A stretch of 42,451 nucleotides of DNA from Synergistaceae bacterium (GTDB lineage Bacteria > Synergistota > Synergistia > Synergistales > Synergistaceae), in NCBI GenBank assembly GCA_031257775.1, contig JAIROA010000109.1:1-42451 (forward strand), written 5' to 3'. Below are positions 1 to 8,651 of this stretch, piece after piece. Positions within the stretch are counted from its first letter, which is position 1, and every line of letters begins with the position of its first letter. The position numbers and the translations under genes were made by a program. The notes beneath the pieces are model-generated. The model had not been told where the DNA came from. It did not search any database and worked only from the letters and a program-made list of their open reading frames with translations.

Positions 1-2226
1 TTAGTTGACACCAGCGGACTTACGGACGGCGACAAGTTCGTGATAAACGTCGCGGCGGCGGCGAAGCTGGATAGCGCCGGTTCTTTGATAAGCAATGAGA
101 ATATCTCCATCTACGCTGACCTGTCCCGTTCGGGCGGCTACGGCTGGGACAGCACGTCGCAGTACAGGTTTGAGAACGGCAAAACGCCGGACGGCGACTA
201 CGAGGGCTTCATAATAGATAACCTTACCGGCGCGGAGAAGTCCGGCAAACTTACTCTAACAATGCTAAACACTGGGCAACAGAATCCCGCAAGCGGCGTC
301 GGAGATGCCAGGGACGCGCATCCCGGCTCGGACGTTTTTTGGATAAATGCGGAAGTCAACAACCAGGGCAGCCTTATCCCAGGCGCGAGCGGGCTGGTCA
401 CCAGCGTGTACATCAAGGATCTGGAGAAGAACGCCACGAAGGACGTAATCGACTACATCCCGGAGATAAAGTACGCTGAGGTAAAAGGCGTATATGACCA
501 AAGCACCACCGCTGGCGGCGACCACAACAACTACAACGCCTCCGTGATTTTCGACTTCCTCGGGTTCGTGGACGATGACGACGACCCGTCCACCCCGGAC
601 AAACTCCGCTTCCGCATCCAGGCGCACGTCATGGACATAGACGGGAACTACGCCTATATCGAGGACGAGGAGAAGGATCTCGTAATGGGCCAGAACGCCG
701 ACACCGCCAATAATATTCAGTTCGTAATATTCAGCGCCACGAACAGCCCTGATAATCCTTGGCGAGGTACTATAAACTTTGATGGCCTCTACTTCGACAG
801 CTTTGAGCTGGGCGATACATGGGAGGCCGGCGACAGGTTCACGCTTTCGCTCATGGCGAGCGGCGCGGCTGGAAACAAAGGCAAAGATGCAGACGGCATA
901 GACACGTCGATGGACGAGGTCACGTTCATCTCAGATCTGCGGGGCACGGCGCTGCCGCACTCGTTCCGGTTCAACGACGGGGCGCTTGACGGCAAGGAGA
1001 CGGATTTCCACATATACCAGCTCGCGAACAACACGTACATTGACGAGGACAGCGAGCACTTCGCCGACGACCAGGTGATGGACGCCACTGTGTCCCTGGG
1101 TATCGGGACGTTGGACACGGCGCCGGACGCCGTCACGTTCACCAGCGCGTTCATGCGCGGCATAGACGCCGGGGTCGCGCACTATTACAGCAGGCCGGAG
1201 GACATAAAGCAGTTCTGGAACGCGAACGGGGTATTCCTGCTGGAAAACCATCCGGAATCGCTGACGGTGAAGCTGGGCGACAGGGAGACGACGGTGTACA
1301 TCGACCGGAATGTCGAGATAGGCAAGCTCGCGCGCCGCATGTCCGAGCAGATATGGCTGAACCTGATAGAGTGGCAGGGCGATATCACGGACGAATCCAT
1401 AGACAAGGATGACATAGACGACAGGGACAAGGACGAGATCGTCCAGTTCGTCAACTCCGTTCCCGGAGAAAGCTCGAACGAGGCCGTCTTCGGGACGCTC
1501 GTGGCCCACTCCGTCATACCGGGCGCGAACTACAGGCTCGAGTTCTTCGGCAGCGAGGAGCTCATGAAGGCGCTGGCCTTCCGGGAGATAGCGGCCGCGC
1601 GCGACACGATATTCGAGATGACGGTATATGACGCGCACAGCGGCAGACAGGTCTCCGGCCCGAGGAAGGTGATCGCCGGACAGGACATAAACGACGTGGT
1701 GGCGCCGGGCATAAGCCTGGCGGCGGACGCGGCGATCGGGATCAGCGAGGTGCATTACGCGGACGCGTCCGGAGTGTTCGCGACAAACCTGGCGGCGGGC
1801 GTCACGTTCGACCGGTACATACACTTGGCGGACAACGCGCTGGTCTTGCAGATAGGGGCGAACCAGGGCGAGGATACGGTGCTGGTGCTTGGCGACATGA
1901 CTGCCAAGGCACTCGGGGTTCACAACCTCGAGGTCCGGCAGCGCCAGAGCGCCGCGCGTTCGGTGACGCGCATAGACGACGCGATAAGGAAGGTCTCGAC
2001 GCAACGCGCCATAATCGGCGCACAGGTCAACCGCCTGGAACATGCCATAAACGCCGTCACGGTGGCATCCACGAACCTGTCCGACTCACGATCCAAGATC
2101 AGGGACGTGGACTACGCGAACGAGATGCTGAACTACGCGAAGCTGAACATCCTCCAGAGGGCGGGCTTCTTCATGCAGGCGCAGGCAAACCAGGCGAACA
2201 ACAGCGTCCTTACACTGCTGCGCTAA
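1..2226 (+). CDS. Giant flagellin, 3' part (5' end outside window)
   Basis: This is the C-terminal part (741 residues visible) of a flagellin, the subunit of the external flagellar filament. The reading frame is open from base 1, so the GTG at 40 given by the ORF track is internal and the true start lies upstream. The last roughly 100 residues are a classic flagellin C-terminal (D0/D1) helical domain: SVTRIDDAIRKVSTQRAIIGAQ, a NRLEHAINAV segment, DVDYANEMLNYAKLNILQ, and an end in QANNSVLTLLR. The preceding 640 or so residues are acidic, beta-rich and non-repetitive, and represent the hypervariable surface (D2/D3) region. Standard flagellins are about 280-550 residues in total, so this one is unusually long. 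I saw no HExxH motif, so it is not an obvious flagellinolysin. The stop is TAA at 2224. The family call is firm; the role of the insert is unknown. Confidence 0.9.
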   Translation, partial: LVDTSGLTDGDKFVINVAAAAKLDSAGSLISNENISIYADLSRSGGYGWDSTSQYRFENGKTPDGDYEGFIIDNLTGAEKSGKLTLTMLNTGQQNPASGVGDARDAHPGSDVFWINAEVNNQGSLIPGASGLVTSVYIKDLEKNATKDVIDYIPEIKYAEVKGVYDQSTTAGGDHNNYNASVIFDFLGFVDDDDDPSTPDKLRFRIQAHVMDIDGNYAYIEDEEKDLVMGQNADTANNIQFVIFSATNSPDNPWRGTINFDGLYFDSFELGDTWEAGDRFTLSLMASGAAGNKGKDADGIDTSMDEVTFISDLRGTALPHSFRFNDGALDGKETDFHIYQLANNTYIDEDSEHFADDQVMDATVSLGIGTLDTAPDAVTFTSAFMRGIDAGVAHYYSRPEDIKQFWNANGVFLLENHPESLTVKLGDRETTVYIDRNVEIGKLARRMSEQIWLNLIEWQGDITDESIDKDDIDDRDKDEIVQFVNSVPGESSNEAVFGTLVAHSVIPGANYRLEFFGSEELMKALAFREIAAARDTIFEMTVYDAHSGRQVSGPRKVIAGQDINDVVAPGISLAADAAIGISEVHYADASGVFATNLAAGVTFDRYIHLADNALVLQIGANQGEDTVLVLGDMTAKALGVHNLEVRQRQSAARSVTRIDDAIRKVSTQRAIIGAQVNRLEHAINAVTVASTNLSDSRSKIRDVDYANEMLNYAKLNILQRAGFFMQAQANQANNSVLTLLR

Positions 2227-2273
2227 GGAATCGACAAAGTAATGCTGTCGCCCTGGCTTTTTCGTCGGAGGGC

Positions 2274-2302
2274 TTGACATATTAGGCTTCCGGTAATATA
2301 AG
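2274..2302 (+). promoter_or_regulatory. Sigma-70-type promoter of the thrC operon
   Basis: A perfect -35 (TTGACA, 2274-2279) is followed after 17 bp by a -10 of TATAAG (2297-2302). The thrC start codon lies about 60 nt downstream of the expected transcription start. One copy of an 18-bp repeat covers the -35/-10 spacer, which suggests repressor control. Confidence 0.75.
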
Positions 2303-2333
2303 ATAATGATTTGGTTATTAGGTTTTCGGTAAT
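2280..2333 (+). repeat. Two 18-bp direct repeats 36 bp apart, operator-like
   Basis: TATTAGGCTTCCGGTAAT (2280-2297) and TATTAGGTTTTCGGTAAT (2316-2333) match at 16 of 18 positions. The first copy fills the promoter spacer and touches the -10. The second lies in the early transcribed leader. The 36-bp spacing is between three and four helical turns. This looks like a pair of binding sites for a repressor of threonine synthesis, but no regulator gene adjoins them. Confidence 0.55.
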
Positions 2334-2335
2334 TT

Positions 2336-2353
2336 GGCGGAACACGCTCCGCC
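2336..2353 (+). promoter_or_regulatory. Leader hairpin abutting the thrC ribosome binding site
   Basis: GGCGGA (2336-2341) pairs perfectly with TCCGCC (2348-2353) across a 6-nt loop. The stem ends directly before the AGGGAGG ribosome binding site (2354-2360). It could modulate translation start or only insulate it. No T-run follows, so it is not an intrinsic terminator. Confidence 0.4.
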
Positions 2354-2367
2354 AGGGAGGAATTATG

Positions 2368-3405
2368 ATGGGCGTTTTAAAACGATATGGAACAAAACTT
2401 CCGATAACCGGCAAGACCCCTTCGGTGAATTTAGAGGAGGGCAGTACGCCGCTCGTGCGTCTCGACCGGATCGGAGAGACGCTTGGGGTTGAGCTATGGG
2501 CGAAACTGGAGGGCTGCAATCCATCAGGATCGTTCAAGGACAGGGGAATGGTCCTTGCCGTGGCAAAGGCCCTTGAAGACGGGGCTAAGGCTCTGGTATG
2601 CGCTTCTACCGGCAACACGTCGGCATCAGCCGCGGCATACGCGGCACATGTCGGCTTGCCTTGCTATGTCCTCCTGCCATCCGGAAAGGTCGCGCTTGGC
2701 AAGCTCGCGCAGGCGCTCATATATGGGGCAAAGGTAATAGCGATAGACGGAAACTTCGACAAGGCGCTTGAAATGGCCCGCGAGGCGGCGGAAGAGCGCT
2801 CGTTTGCCATGGTGAACTCCGTAAACCCGTACAGGCTCATAGCACAGAAAACCGGCGCGTGGGAGATATGCGAGTCGCTCGGGCGCGCGCCCGACATACA
2901 CGCCATACCGGTGGGGAACGCGTGCAATATCAGCGCGTACTGGGCCGGTTACAAGGAATTCAAGGAATGGGGGCAAATCCCGTCTCTTCCGAAGATGATG
3001 GGCTTCCAGGCCGAAGGGGCGGCGCCTCTCGTGACGAACGAGCCGTGCCCGAACCCGGAGACGATAGCGACGGCCATCCGCATTGGCAACCCGGTAAGCG
3101 CCGAGCTTGCCCGCAAGGCCGTCCGCGAATCAGGCGGGCAGTTCAATTCCGTCACGGACGATGAGATTTTAAAAGCCCAGCTCATGCTGGCAAAAGACGG
3201 CGGGATTTTTGCGGAACCGGCATCCTGCGCCACTCTCGCGGGCCTCATAAAGCTCAAGGCAGCAGGCAAACTGCCGGAAGGGGCGACTGCTGTCATGATA
3301 CTGACGGGCAATGGACTCAAAGATCCCGACACGGCCCTCTCCCAGGCCGGACGCCCTATTAAGATCGGAAGCACCCTAAAAGAGCTGCTAGAGGCGCTGG
3401 TTTGA
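2368..3405 (+). CDS. thrC: Threonine synthase
   Basis: This cytosolic PLP enzyme converts O-phosphohomoserine to threonine, the last step of threonine synthesis. It has 345 residues. The PLP lysine sits in the fold-type II motif EGCNPSGSFKDRGM (Lys57). A later CASTGNTSASAAAYAA segment matches the substrate/PLP phosphate loop, and ILTGNGLKD lies near the C-terminus. The ORF track starts at a TTG (2311) upstream of the ribosome binding site. GGAGG at 2356-2360 points to ATG 2368 (7-nt spacing) or the adjacent ATG 2365. It is the first gene of a tight operon: its stop overlaps the thrB start by one base (TGATG). It has the short form typical of Bacillus-type ThrC and lacks the long N-terminal extension of the E. 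coli enzyme. Confidence 0.95.
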   Translation: MGVLKRYGTKLPITGKTPSVNLEEGSTPLVRLDRIGETLGVELWAKLEGCNPSGSFKDRGMVLAVAKALEDGAKALVCASTGNTSASAAAYAAHVGLPCYVLLPSGKVALGKLAQALIYGAKVIAIDGNFDKALEMAREAAEERSFAMVNSVNPYRLIAQKTGAWEICESLGRAPDIHAIPVGNACNISAYWAGYKEFKEWGQIPSLPKMMGFQAEGAAPLVTNEPCPNPETIATAIRIGNPVSAELARKAVRESGGQFNSVTDDEILKAQLMLAKDGGIFAEPASCATLAGLIKLKAAGKLPEGATAVMILTGNGLKDPDTALSQAGRPIKIGSTLKELLEALV

Positions 3406-4355
3406 TGCCGGAACCGATACTCCGCGTCAGGACGCCAGCCACTAGCGCAAACCTGGGCGCCGGTTTCGACACAATCGGAATGGCGCTGTCGCTTTACAAC
3501 ATATTTTCCGTGACGGAGAGGCTTTCTATCGGCGAATTTCATATCGACACCGTCGGGGAAGGCGCAATCGAGCTATCCGATATAGAGTCGAATATGATCG
3601 TCAAGAGCTACCTGGCTGCTTGCAGCCTCTGGGACATCAAAGGCACGGGGTTCGGCCTTGTTTCGAATAACGCCATCCCCTTGAACAGAGGGCTTGGCAG
3701 CTCTGCCTCAGCTGTGGTCGCCGGGGTTTTGATAGCGGACGCTTTAAACGGAGTCAACGCTTCGGAAGAAGAGCTTCTCCGCCTCATGACAAAATTAGAG
3801 GGACACCCTGACAACGTCGCCCCCTGCTATCTGGGCGGCATGACCGTCAGCTGCTGGGACAACGACAACCTTCGCTACGTCCGCCTTCCGTCCCTGCCAA
3901 GCGATATGTACGTCGTCGTGGCTGTGCCGGACATCAAGGTGCGGACGAGCGACGCCCGCGAAGCGCTCCCTGAAAAAGTCGAGTTCACGGACGCTATTTT
4001 CAACGTTGGACGGGCCGCGCTTCTTGCCGCCTCGTGGGCAACGGGTGAGTGGGATCTGCTTTCCTGGGGGATGGACGACAGGCTGCACCAGCAGTACAGG
4101 GCCAAACTTTTCCCCGGAGGCGATGTGATAATGGATAGAGTCCGCGCCATACCGGGATGTATCGGCGTGGCGATAAGCGGATCAGGGCCAAGCGTCCTCG
4201 CGCTTGTCCGGGGAAAACCGCGCAAGACCGCCGAGACCATGTGCCGCACGTTTTCTGAGTACGGAGTCGAGTCGCTTTTCTTCGTCCTCGAGTGCGACAA
4301 AGGCGGCGCGAAGGTCGAAAAAACGATGATGCGCCCTAGAAAGGCCGGCTCATGA
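3405..4355 (+). CDS. thrB: Homoserine kinase
   Basis: This enzyme phosphorylates L-homoserine with ATP to give O-phosphohomoserine, the ThrC substrate. It has 316 residues and belongs to the GHMP kinase family. Visible motifs are the N-terminal PATSANLGAGFDTIGMAL, the ATP-binding PLNRGLGSSASAVVAGV, and the C-terminal glycine-rich AISGSGPSVLALV. The ORF track begins at a TTG (3402); ATG 3405, sharing its A with the thrC stop, is the better start and implies translational coupling. The 3' end overlaps lysC by 4 nt (ATGA). Length and motif order are normal for the family. Confidence 0.95.
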   Translation: MPEPILRVRTPATSANLGAGFDTIGMALSLYNIFSVTERLSIGEFHIDTVGEGAIELSDIESNMIVKSYLAACSLWDIKGTGFGLVSNNAIPLNRGLGSSASAVVAGVLIADALNGVNASEEELLRLMTKLEGHPDNVAPCYLGGMTVSCWDNDNLRYVRLPSLPSDMYVVVAVPDIKVRTSDAREALPEKVEFTDAIFNVGRAALLAASWATGEWDLLSWGMDDRLHQQYRAKLFPGGDVIMDRVRAIPGCIGVAISGSGPSVLALVRGKPRKTAETMCRTFSEYGVESLFFVLECDKGGAKVEKTMMRPRKAGS

Positions 4356-5611
4356 CGTTGAGCAAAGCGGAACGCGTAAACAAACAGGACGATAAAAAGA
4401 TCGCTGTCCTCAAATTCGGCGGAAGTTCGGTCGCGGACTCCCAGAGGATGAGAAAAGTAGCGGCCATCATAATCGGATATCAGAAGAAGGGCTATCTGCT
4501 CGCGGTAATCGTATCCGCAATGGGAAACACGACAAATGACCTGCTGGCCCTTGCGCAGGACGTATCCGACGAGTCCGGCGGCAGGGAGATAGATCAGCTC
4601 CTTGCGACGGGAGAACAGCAGAGCGTGGCCCTTCTAGCGCTCGCATTAAACCGCGAGGGCATCCCAGCCCAGTCCTTCACCGCCTCCCAGGCCGGATTCT
4701 ACGCGAACGGATTCCCGACGGAGGGCAGGATTTACCGCGTCGACCCCAAAGGAGTAATAAAAGCGATGGAAGAGGGCAAGGTAGCGGTCGTCGCGGGCTT
4801 TCAGGCCATTACAGACTCCGGAGACGTCATAACGCTGGGCCGCGGAGGATCCGACCTCTCGGCGGTAGCGCTGGCAGCGGCAATTGGCGGGGAGTGTCAC
4901 TTATTGAAAGATGTCGCCGGCGTAATGTCCGCGGATCCCAAAGTAGTGAAAGCACCCATAAAACTTAAACATTTCACGTACCAGGAGTGTATGGAACTTT
5001 CTTCTTTAGGTGCTAAAATGTTGCAGGCACGAAGCGTCGAGGTGGCGTCAAGATACGAGGTTCCGCTTTATGTGGCATCGAGCTTCGTGGATGAGGAGGG
5101 AACCTGGATAGTGAAGAGCAACCCGGTAAGCGAAGGCCTTGCCATAAAGGGCGTTGTGCATGATCTGAAGGTGGCTAAAGTAGTGATGATGGGAGTGCCG
5201 GATGTTCCCGGAGTGGCGGGGCGTCTTTTTTCCAGCCTGGCCGATAAAGGCATAGGGGCTGAGATGATTCTGCAGAACAACATGAGAGGCGGCTTAAACG
5301 ACATAGGCTTCCTCGTGAAAAAAGAATTCCTGGACGGGGCGATAGACGTATGCCGCGATTTCAGCCGCGACATAGGCGCTCAGGGCGTGTCTTTCAATAC
5401 GGAAATTGCCCGCGTTTCCATTGTCGGCGCCGGCATAGCGAACCATCCGGACATACCATCCCGGATGTTCACCGTTCTCGCGGAAGAAGGGATCAACATA
5501 GACATGATCGCGTCCACCGCACTTACCGTGACCTGCATCGTAGCGTCTCCCAGGGCGGAAGACGCGGTGCGCGCGCTTCACGAACATTTTATTGAAGAGG
5601 GGGCGGTTTAA
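4352..5611 (+). CDS. lysC: Aspartate kinase (monofunctional, two ACT domains)
   Basis: This enzyme phosphorylates L-aspartate, the committed step for threonine, methionine and lysine (diaminopimelate) synthesis. It has 419 residues. The kinase domain opens with AVLKFGGSSVAD and contains VVAGFQAITDSGDVITLGRGGSDLSA. Two ACT regulatory domains follow (from about residues 270 and 350; VVMMGVPDVPGVAGRLFSSLADKG and VSIVGAGIANHPDIPSRMF), so allosteric inhibition by lysine and/or threonine is expected from the family. There is no homoserine dehydrogenase fusion; Hom is encoded separately at 21019. The start is ATG 4352, overlapping the thrB stop. Position in a thr operon suggests threonine may take part in its control, but the effector cannot be read from the sequence. 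Confidence 0.95.
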   Translation: MTLSKAERVNKQDDKKIAVLKFGGSSVADSQRMRKVAAIIIGYQKKGYLLAVIVSAMGNTTNDLLALAQDVSDESGGREIDQLLATGEQQSVALLALALNREGIPAQSFTASQAGFYANGFPTEGRIYRVDPKGVIKAMEEGKVAVVAGFQAITDSGDVITLGRGGSDLSAVALAAAIGGECHLLKDVAGVMSADPKVVKAPIKLKHFTYQECMELSSLGAKMLQARSVEVASRYEVPLYVASSFVDEEGTWIVKSNPVSEGLAIKGVVHDLKVAKVVMMGVPDVPGVAGRLFSSLADKGIGAEMILQNNMRGGLNDIGFLVKKEFLDGAIDVCRDFSRDIGAQGVSFNTEIARVSIVGAGIANHPDIPSRMFTVLAEEGINIDMIASTALTVTCIVASPRAEDAVRALHEHFIEEGAV

Positions 5612-6628
5612 ATGCCCAATAAGGAAATGACACCTAAAAAAGTAGCGGTGCTTGGCGCGACCGGACTCGTCGGACGCGAGATTTTAAAGGTTCTCGAACA
5701 GCGGGATTTCCCCATCGCCGAGATACTGATGCTGGCCTCGGAGCGGTCAGCCGGCAAAACGCTTGAGTTTGGCGGCAAACAGCACACCGTTACCGCGGTC
5801 AACGACTGCTCTTTCAAGGGCGTTGAGATAGCGCTTTTCTCAGCAGGGACCTCCACATCGAGAAGATGGGCGCCCGTGGCGGTCGCGGCTGGCGCGGTGG
5901 TCATCGACAACAGCTCGGCCTGGCGCATGGATCCCTCCGTGCCGCTCGTCGTGCCGGAGGTTAACCCACAGGATATAAATCTGAACAAAGGGATAATAGC
6001 CAATCCGAACTGCTCGACCATCCAGGCCGTCGTAGCCCTCTATCCGCTGCACAAAAAAGCGGGGCTGAATTACGTCGCTTTTTCGACATACCAGTCCGTC
6101 TCGGGAACAGGACACGAAGCGCTGACGACGCTTGAAAACGGAAGCCGCGAGCTTTTAGGCGGCAATGAGCCGTCTCCGTCCTTAGTCTACCCTCATCCAA
6201 TCGCGTTCGATCTCCTTCCTCACATAGGGCCGTTCGACGATGACGGCTTTTCTGAGGAGGAGTGGAAGATGATACGCGAATCGCGGAAAATCATGCACAT
6301 CCCGGAACTGCGGGTGAGCTGCACGACCGTGAGAGTGCCGATCTTCCGCAGCCACGGCGAGGCCATCGTCGCAAGGTTCGATAAGCCTATCGCGCCGGAG
6401 GAGGCCAGGAAAATTCTGGAAGCCTCGCCTGGGATAGAGGTGCAGGACACCCCGGGAAGCTCGATCTATCCGAGGCCTCGCTACGCCGAGGGCATGGATC
6501 CTGTCTACGTCGGCAGGATCCGCAAAGACACTGGCTTAGACGACGCTCTGTCCATGTGGGTGGTATCGGATAACCTCCGCAAAGGGGCCGCGCTAAACGC
6601 TGTTCAGATAGCCGAGCTGTTGCTGTAA
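5612..6628 (+). CDS. asd: Aspartate-semialdehyde dehydrogenase
   Basis: This enzyme reduces aspartyl phosphate to aspartate semialdehyde using NADPH, at the branch point to lysine/diaminopimelate and homoserine. It has 338 residues. An N-terminal Rossmann motif VAVLGATGLVGREI is present, and the catalytic cysteine lies in NPNCSTIQ (Cys134). The SCTTVRVPIFRSHGE segment carries the conserved substrate-binding region. ATG 5612 directly follows the lysC TAA with no gap. It is the last gene of the operon and converges on arnD. Confidence 0.95.
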   Translation: MPNKEMTPKKVAVLGATGLVGREILKVLEQRDFPIAEILMLASERSAGKTLEFGGKQHTVTAVNDCSFKGVEIALFSAGTSTSRRWAPVAVAAGAVVIDNSSAWRMDPSVPLVVPEVNPQDINLNKGIIANPNCSTIQAVVALYPLHKKAGLNYVAFSTYQSVSGTGHEALTTLENGSRELLGGNEPSPSLVYPHPIAFDLLPHIGPFDDDGFSEEEWKMIRESRKIMHIPELRVSCTTVRVPIFRSHGEAIVARFDKPIAPEEARKILEASPGIEVQDTPGSSIYPRPRYAEGMDPVYVGRIRKDTGLDDALSMWVVSDNLRKGAALNAVQIAELLL

Positions 6629-6636
6629 AAAAATAA

Positions 6637-6686
6637 GACGCCGCTTGCCATAATGCCGCTCGGCAAGAAGCAATAGCCGGCGCGTC
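6637..6686. terminator. Nested hairpin between convergent asd and arnD, possible terminator
   Basis: CTTGCC (6644-6649) pairs with GGCAAG (6662-6667), nested inside a weaker outer GACGCCG/CGGCGCGTC pairing (6637-6686). It lies between two convergent genes, where a bidirectional terminator is expected, but there is no clear T-run, so the call is weak. Confidence 0.3.
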
Positions 6687-7626
6687 AATATACAGGCCCG
6701 TGTCCGGCTTTTCGCCGGGCAGTGGCTTGCTGTGTCTGCCCGAAAACATTTAGTTTCTGGATCGCGAGCGTTCCGGCCCTTCCGGGCAAAGTCCCTCTGA
6801 CTATCTCGGAGCGCCCGAACGCGGCGCGGTCCGCTATTTCATTGAGCGTGACGAATTTAGCCCCTCCAGACGCGGCGATGGCAAGGAATTTCTCAAACAC
6901 GCTGAGTTTTGACATGCCCTCCATCTCCGCGTGGACGGTAAGCACGTTCCACTCCTCCGACAGCCTGTCCGCCCACATGCCCGGCAGCGTCCCGTCATCA
7001 ACTCCAGGAAGCCCCCATATCTCATCCATCGTGGGAAGCGTCGTCGGTATCTGCGGCGTCGAGAAGCTCGCGCCATCGCAAATCGGCAAAAAAGGAGAAC
7101 GGCCCCGGACGTCGCTGGCATATTTCAGGCCCAGCCCATCGATTGCGCCCAGGCTAGCGACGGAAACCTGCCAGCCCGGCGCGGCGTAGCTTTGCGGCGT
7201 TTTGCCGGAGATCTTAAGAAAAAGCTCCGCGGCCCTGTCGAAAAGCGCCCGGAACTCGCCTCGTGACATTCCGGAGAGCTTATCCTGAACCAGAACATGA
7301 TCCCACGCATGTACGCCGCAGTCGTGCCCGTCTTTAACGGCCCGCTCGAATATGCCAGGCTCAGAAGGCACGATCAGCGGCGCATGCAGGAGCGTTCCGT
7401 AAAAGAGCGTTTTGAAGCCATAGGTGGACGGCGCTTTGGTGCGCATCATCTTCGCGATAAAACCCCTGCGGAAAACGCGCCTGATCGCCTTGCCCGAATT
7501 GTCGGGGCCGTAGGAGAAAAAAAACGATACCTTTATCCCGCGCCTGGAAAAAAGATCAAGCAGACGCGGCACGCCCTCGCGGTAGCCCCTCAGCGTGTCG
7601 ACGTCAGCCTTTATGGCGACGTTCAC
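6685..7626 (-). CDS. arnD: ArnD-type polysaccharide deacetylase (undecaprenyl-P-Ara4FN deformylase)
   Basis: The family removes the formyl group from undecaprenyl-phosphate 4-formamido-arabinose, giving the aminoarabinose donor for lipid A. It has 313 residues of NodB/CE4 fold. The N-terminal ADVDTLRGYREGVPRLLDLF and SFFFSYGPDNSGKAIRR, and later CGVHAWDHVLV, match ArnD signatures including the metal-binding Asp and His. The ORF track start (7653) runs upstream into arnA. GTG 7626, which shares its first base with the arnA-dehydrogenase TAG stop and has an AAGGGGGA ribosome binding site about 10 nt upstream, is preferred. It is the last gene of the arn operon. Confidence 0.9.
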   Translation of the reverse strand: MNVAIKADVDTLRGYREGVPRLLDLFSRRGIKVSFFFSYGPDNSGKAIRRVFRRGFIAKMMRTKAPSTYGFKTLFYGTLLHAPLIVPSEPGIFERAVKDGHDCGVHAWDHVLVQDKLSGMSRGEFRALFDRAAELFLKISGKTPQSYAAPGWQVSVASLGAIDGLGLKYASDVRGRSPFLPICDGASFSTPQIPTTLPTMDEIWGLPGVDDGTLPGMWADRLSEEWNVLTVHAEMEGMSKLSVFEKFLAIAASGGAKFVTLNEIADRAAFGRSEIVRGTLPGRAGTLAIQKLNVFGQTQQATARRKAGHGPVY

Positions 7627-8651
7627 TAATGGATGTCCCCCTTCTCGTACCACTCGAGCGTCATGCGAAGCATGTCCCTGAACGGCGTCTTGGGACGCCA
7701 GCCAAGAAGCCTCCCTATCTTCTCTATCGACGGGACGCGGTTTGACATGTCGTCATAAGTTTCGCCGTAATGCAGGGCCGCGTCTACGTCCAATAATTTC
7801 GCGCTCTTGGCTTTTTCGGAGAATACGGGGATTTTCCCCATCTCCTCAATAAGCATGACGGCAAACTCCCTCATGGAACAGTTGTTCTCTGGATTCCCTA
7901 TGTTGAATATTTCCCCGTCCGCTTTGCCGCCCTCGTTTCGGATGACTGCCATCAGCCCTTCGATGGCGTCGCCGATCCAAGTGAAGCTGCGGCGCTGCTC
8001 CCCGCCTCCGACTAAGCTCGCCTCGCCCAGGAACAGAATGTCGTATATCATCTGAGTCACGGCGCGGGCCGTGCGCTCCTTGGCGTCTTTGAACGTGTCG
8101 AGCCTCGGCCCGGTCCAGTTAAACGGCCGGAATATCGAAAAGTTCAGCCCATGCTCCTGCCTGTAGGCAAAGATCATCCGATCCATCATCTGCTTGCTGC
8201 AGCTGTATATCCAGCGCATCTTAGATATGGGCCCCGTTATTAGCGGGCTCTCGTCCTCCTTAAGCTCCTCGTCGCCGCTCAGGCCATAGACCTCCGACGT
8301 GGACGGGAAAATCAGCCTCTTGTCATAGAGCGAGCACAGCCTCACTATCCTTAAATTCTGCTCGAAATCCAGCTCATAAGTCCAGATGGGCTTTTTTAGG
8401 TAATAGGCCGGTTTCGCCACGCCAGCAAGCGGCAGCACGACGTCGCACTGCTCTATCTGCCCCTCGATCTGCCTTCCTTCCTTAAAAACATCCCCTTTGC
8501 GAAAGAAGACGAAACGTTCCTGTTTCATGAGTTCCGTAATATTGCCGGAAGCCAGATCGAAACCGGACACTTCCCAATCCGTCTCCCGAAGGATGGCTTC
8601 GGCCAGATGGCTTCCGATGAAACCGTTTATGCCGGTGATGAATACCCTCAT
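7626..8651 (-). CDS. arnA: ArnA dehydrogenase part: UDP-glucuronate oxidative decarboxylase
   Basis: This NAD+-dependent short-chain (extended SDR) enzyme converts UDP-glucuronate to UDP-4-keto-arabinose. It has 341 residues, equivalent to the C-terminal half of E. coli ArnA. It has the Rossmann motif FITGINGFIGSHL at the N-terminus and ends in a typical GRLLGWRPKTPFRDMLRMTLEWY tail. FPSTSEVYG carries the Ser/Thr, and MRWIYSCSKQMMDR the Tyr/Lys region of SDRs, here as YSCSKQ. Its ATG overlaps the stop of the upstream formyltransferase gene by 4 nt (ATGA). In enterobacteria the two activities are fused; here they are adjacent genes in the same N-to-C order. Confidence 0.88.
   Translation of the reverse strand: MRVFITGINGFIGSHLAEAILRETDWEVSGFDLASGNITELMKQERFVFFRKGDVFKEGRQIEGQIEQCDVVLPLAGVAKPAYYLKKPIWTYELDFEQNLRIVRLCSLYDKRLIFPSTSEVYGLSGDEELKEDESPLITGPISKMRWIYSCSKQMMDRMIFAYRQEHGLNFSIFRPFNWTGPRLDTFKDAKERTARAVTQMIYDILFLGEASLVGGGEQRRSFTWIGDAIEGLMAVIRNEGGKADGEIFNIGNPENNCSMREFAVMLIEEMGKIPVFSEKAKSAKLLDVDAALHYGETYDDMSNRVPSIEKIGRLLGWRPKTPFRDMLRMTLEWYEKGDIH

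Noticed and set aside
931-2043. 370-aa minus-strand ORF
   Set aside because: It lies wholly antisense to the flagellin, is rich in Arg/Val/His of the type made by reverse reading of GC-rich genes, and has no ribosome binding site or domain.
1-2226. Flagellinolysin (flagellin with inserted metallopeptidase)
   Set aside because: No HExxH motif is visible in the insert.
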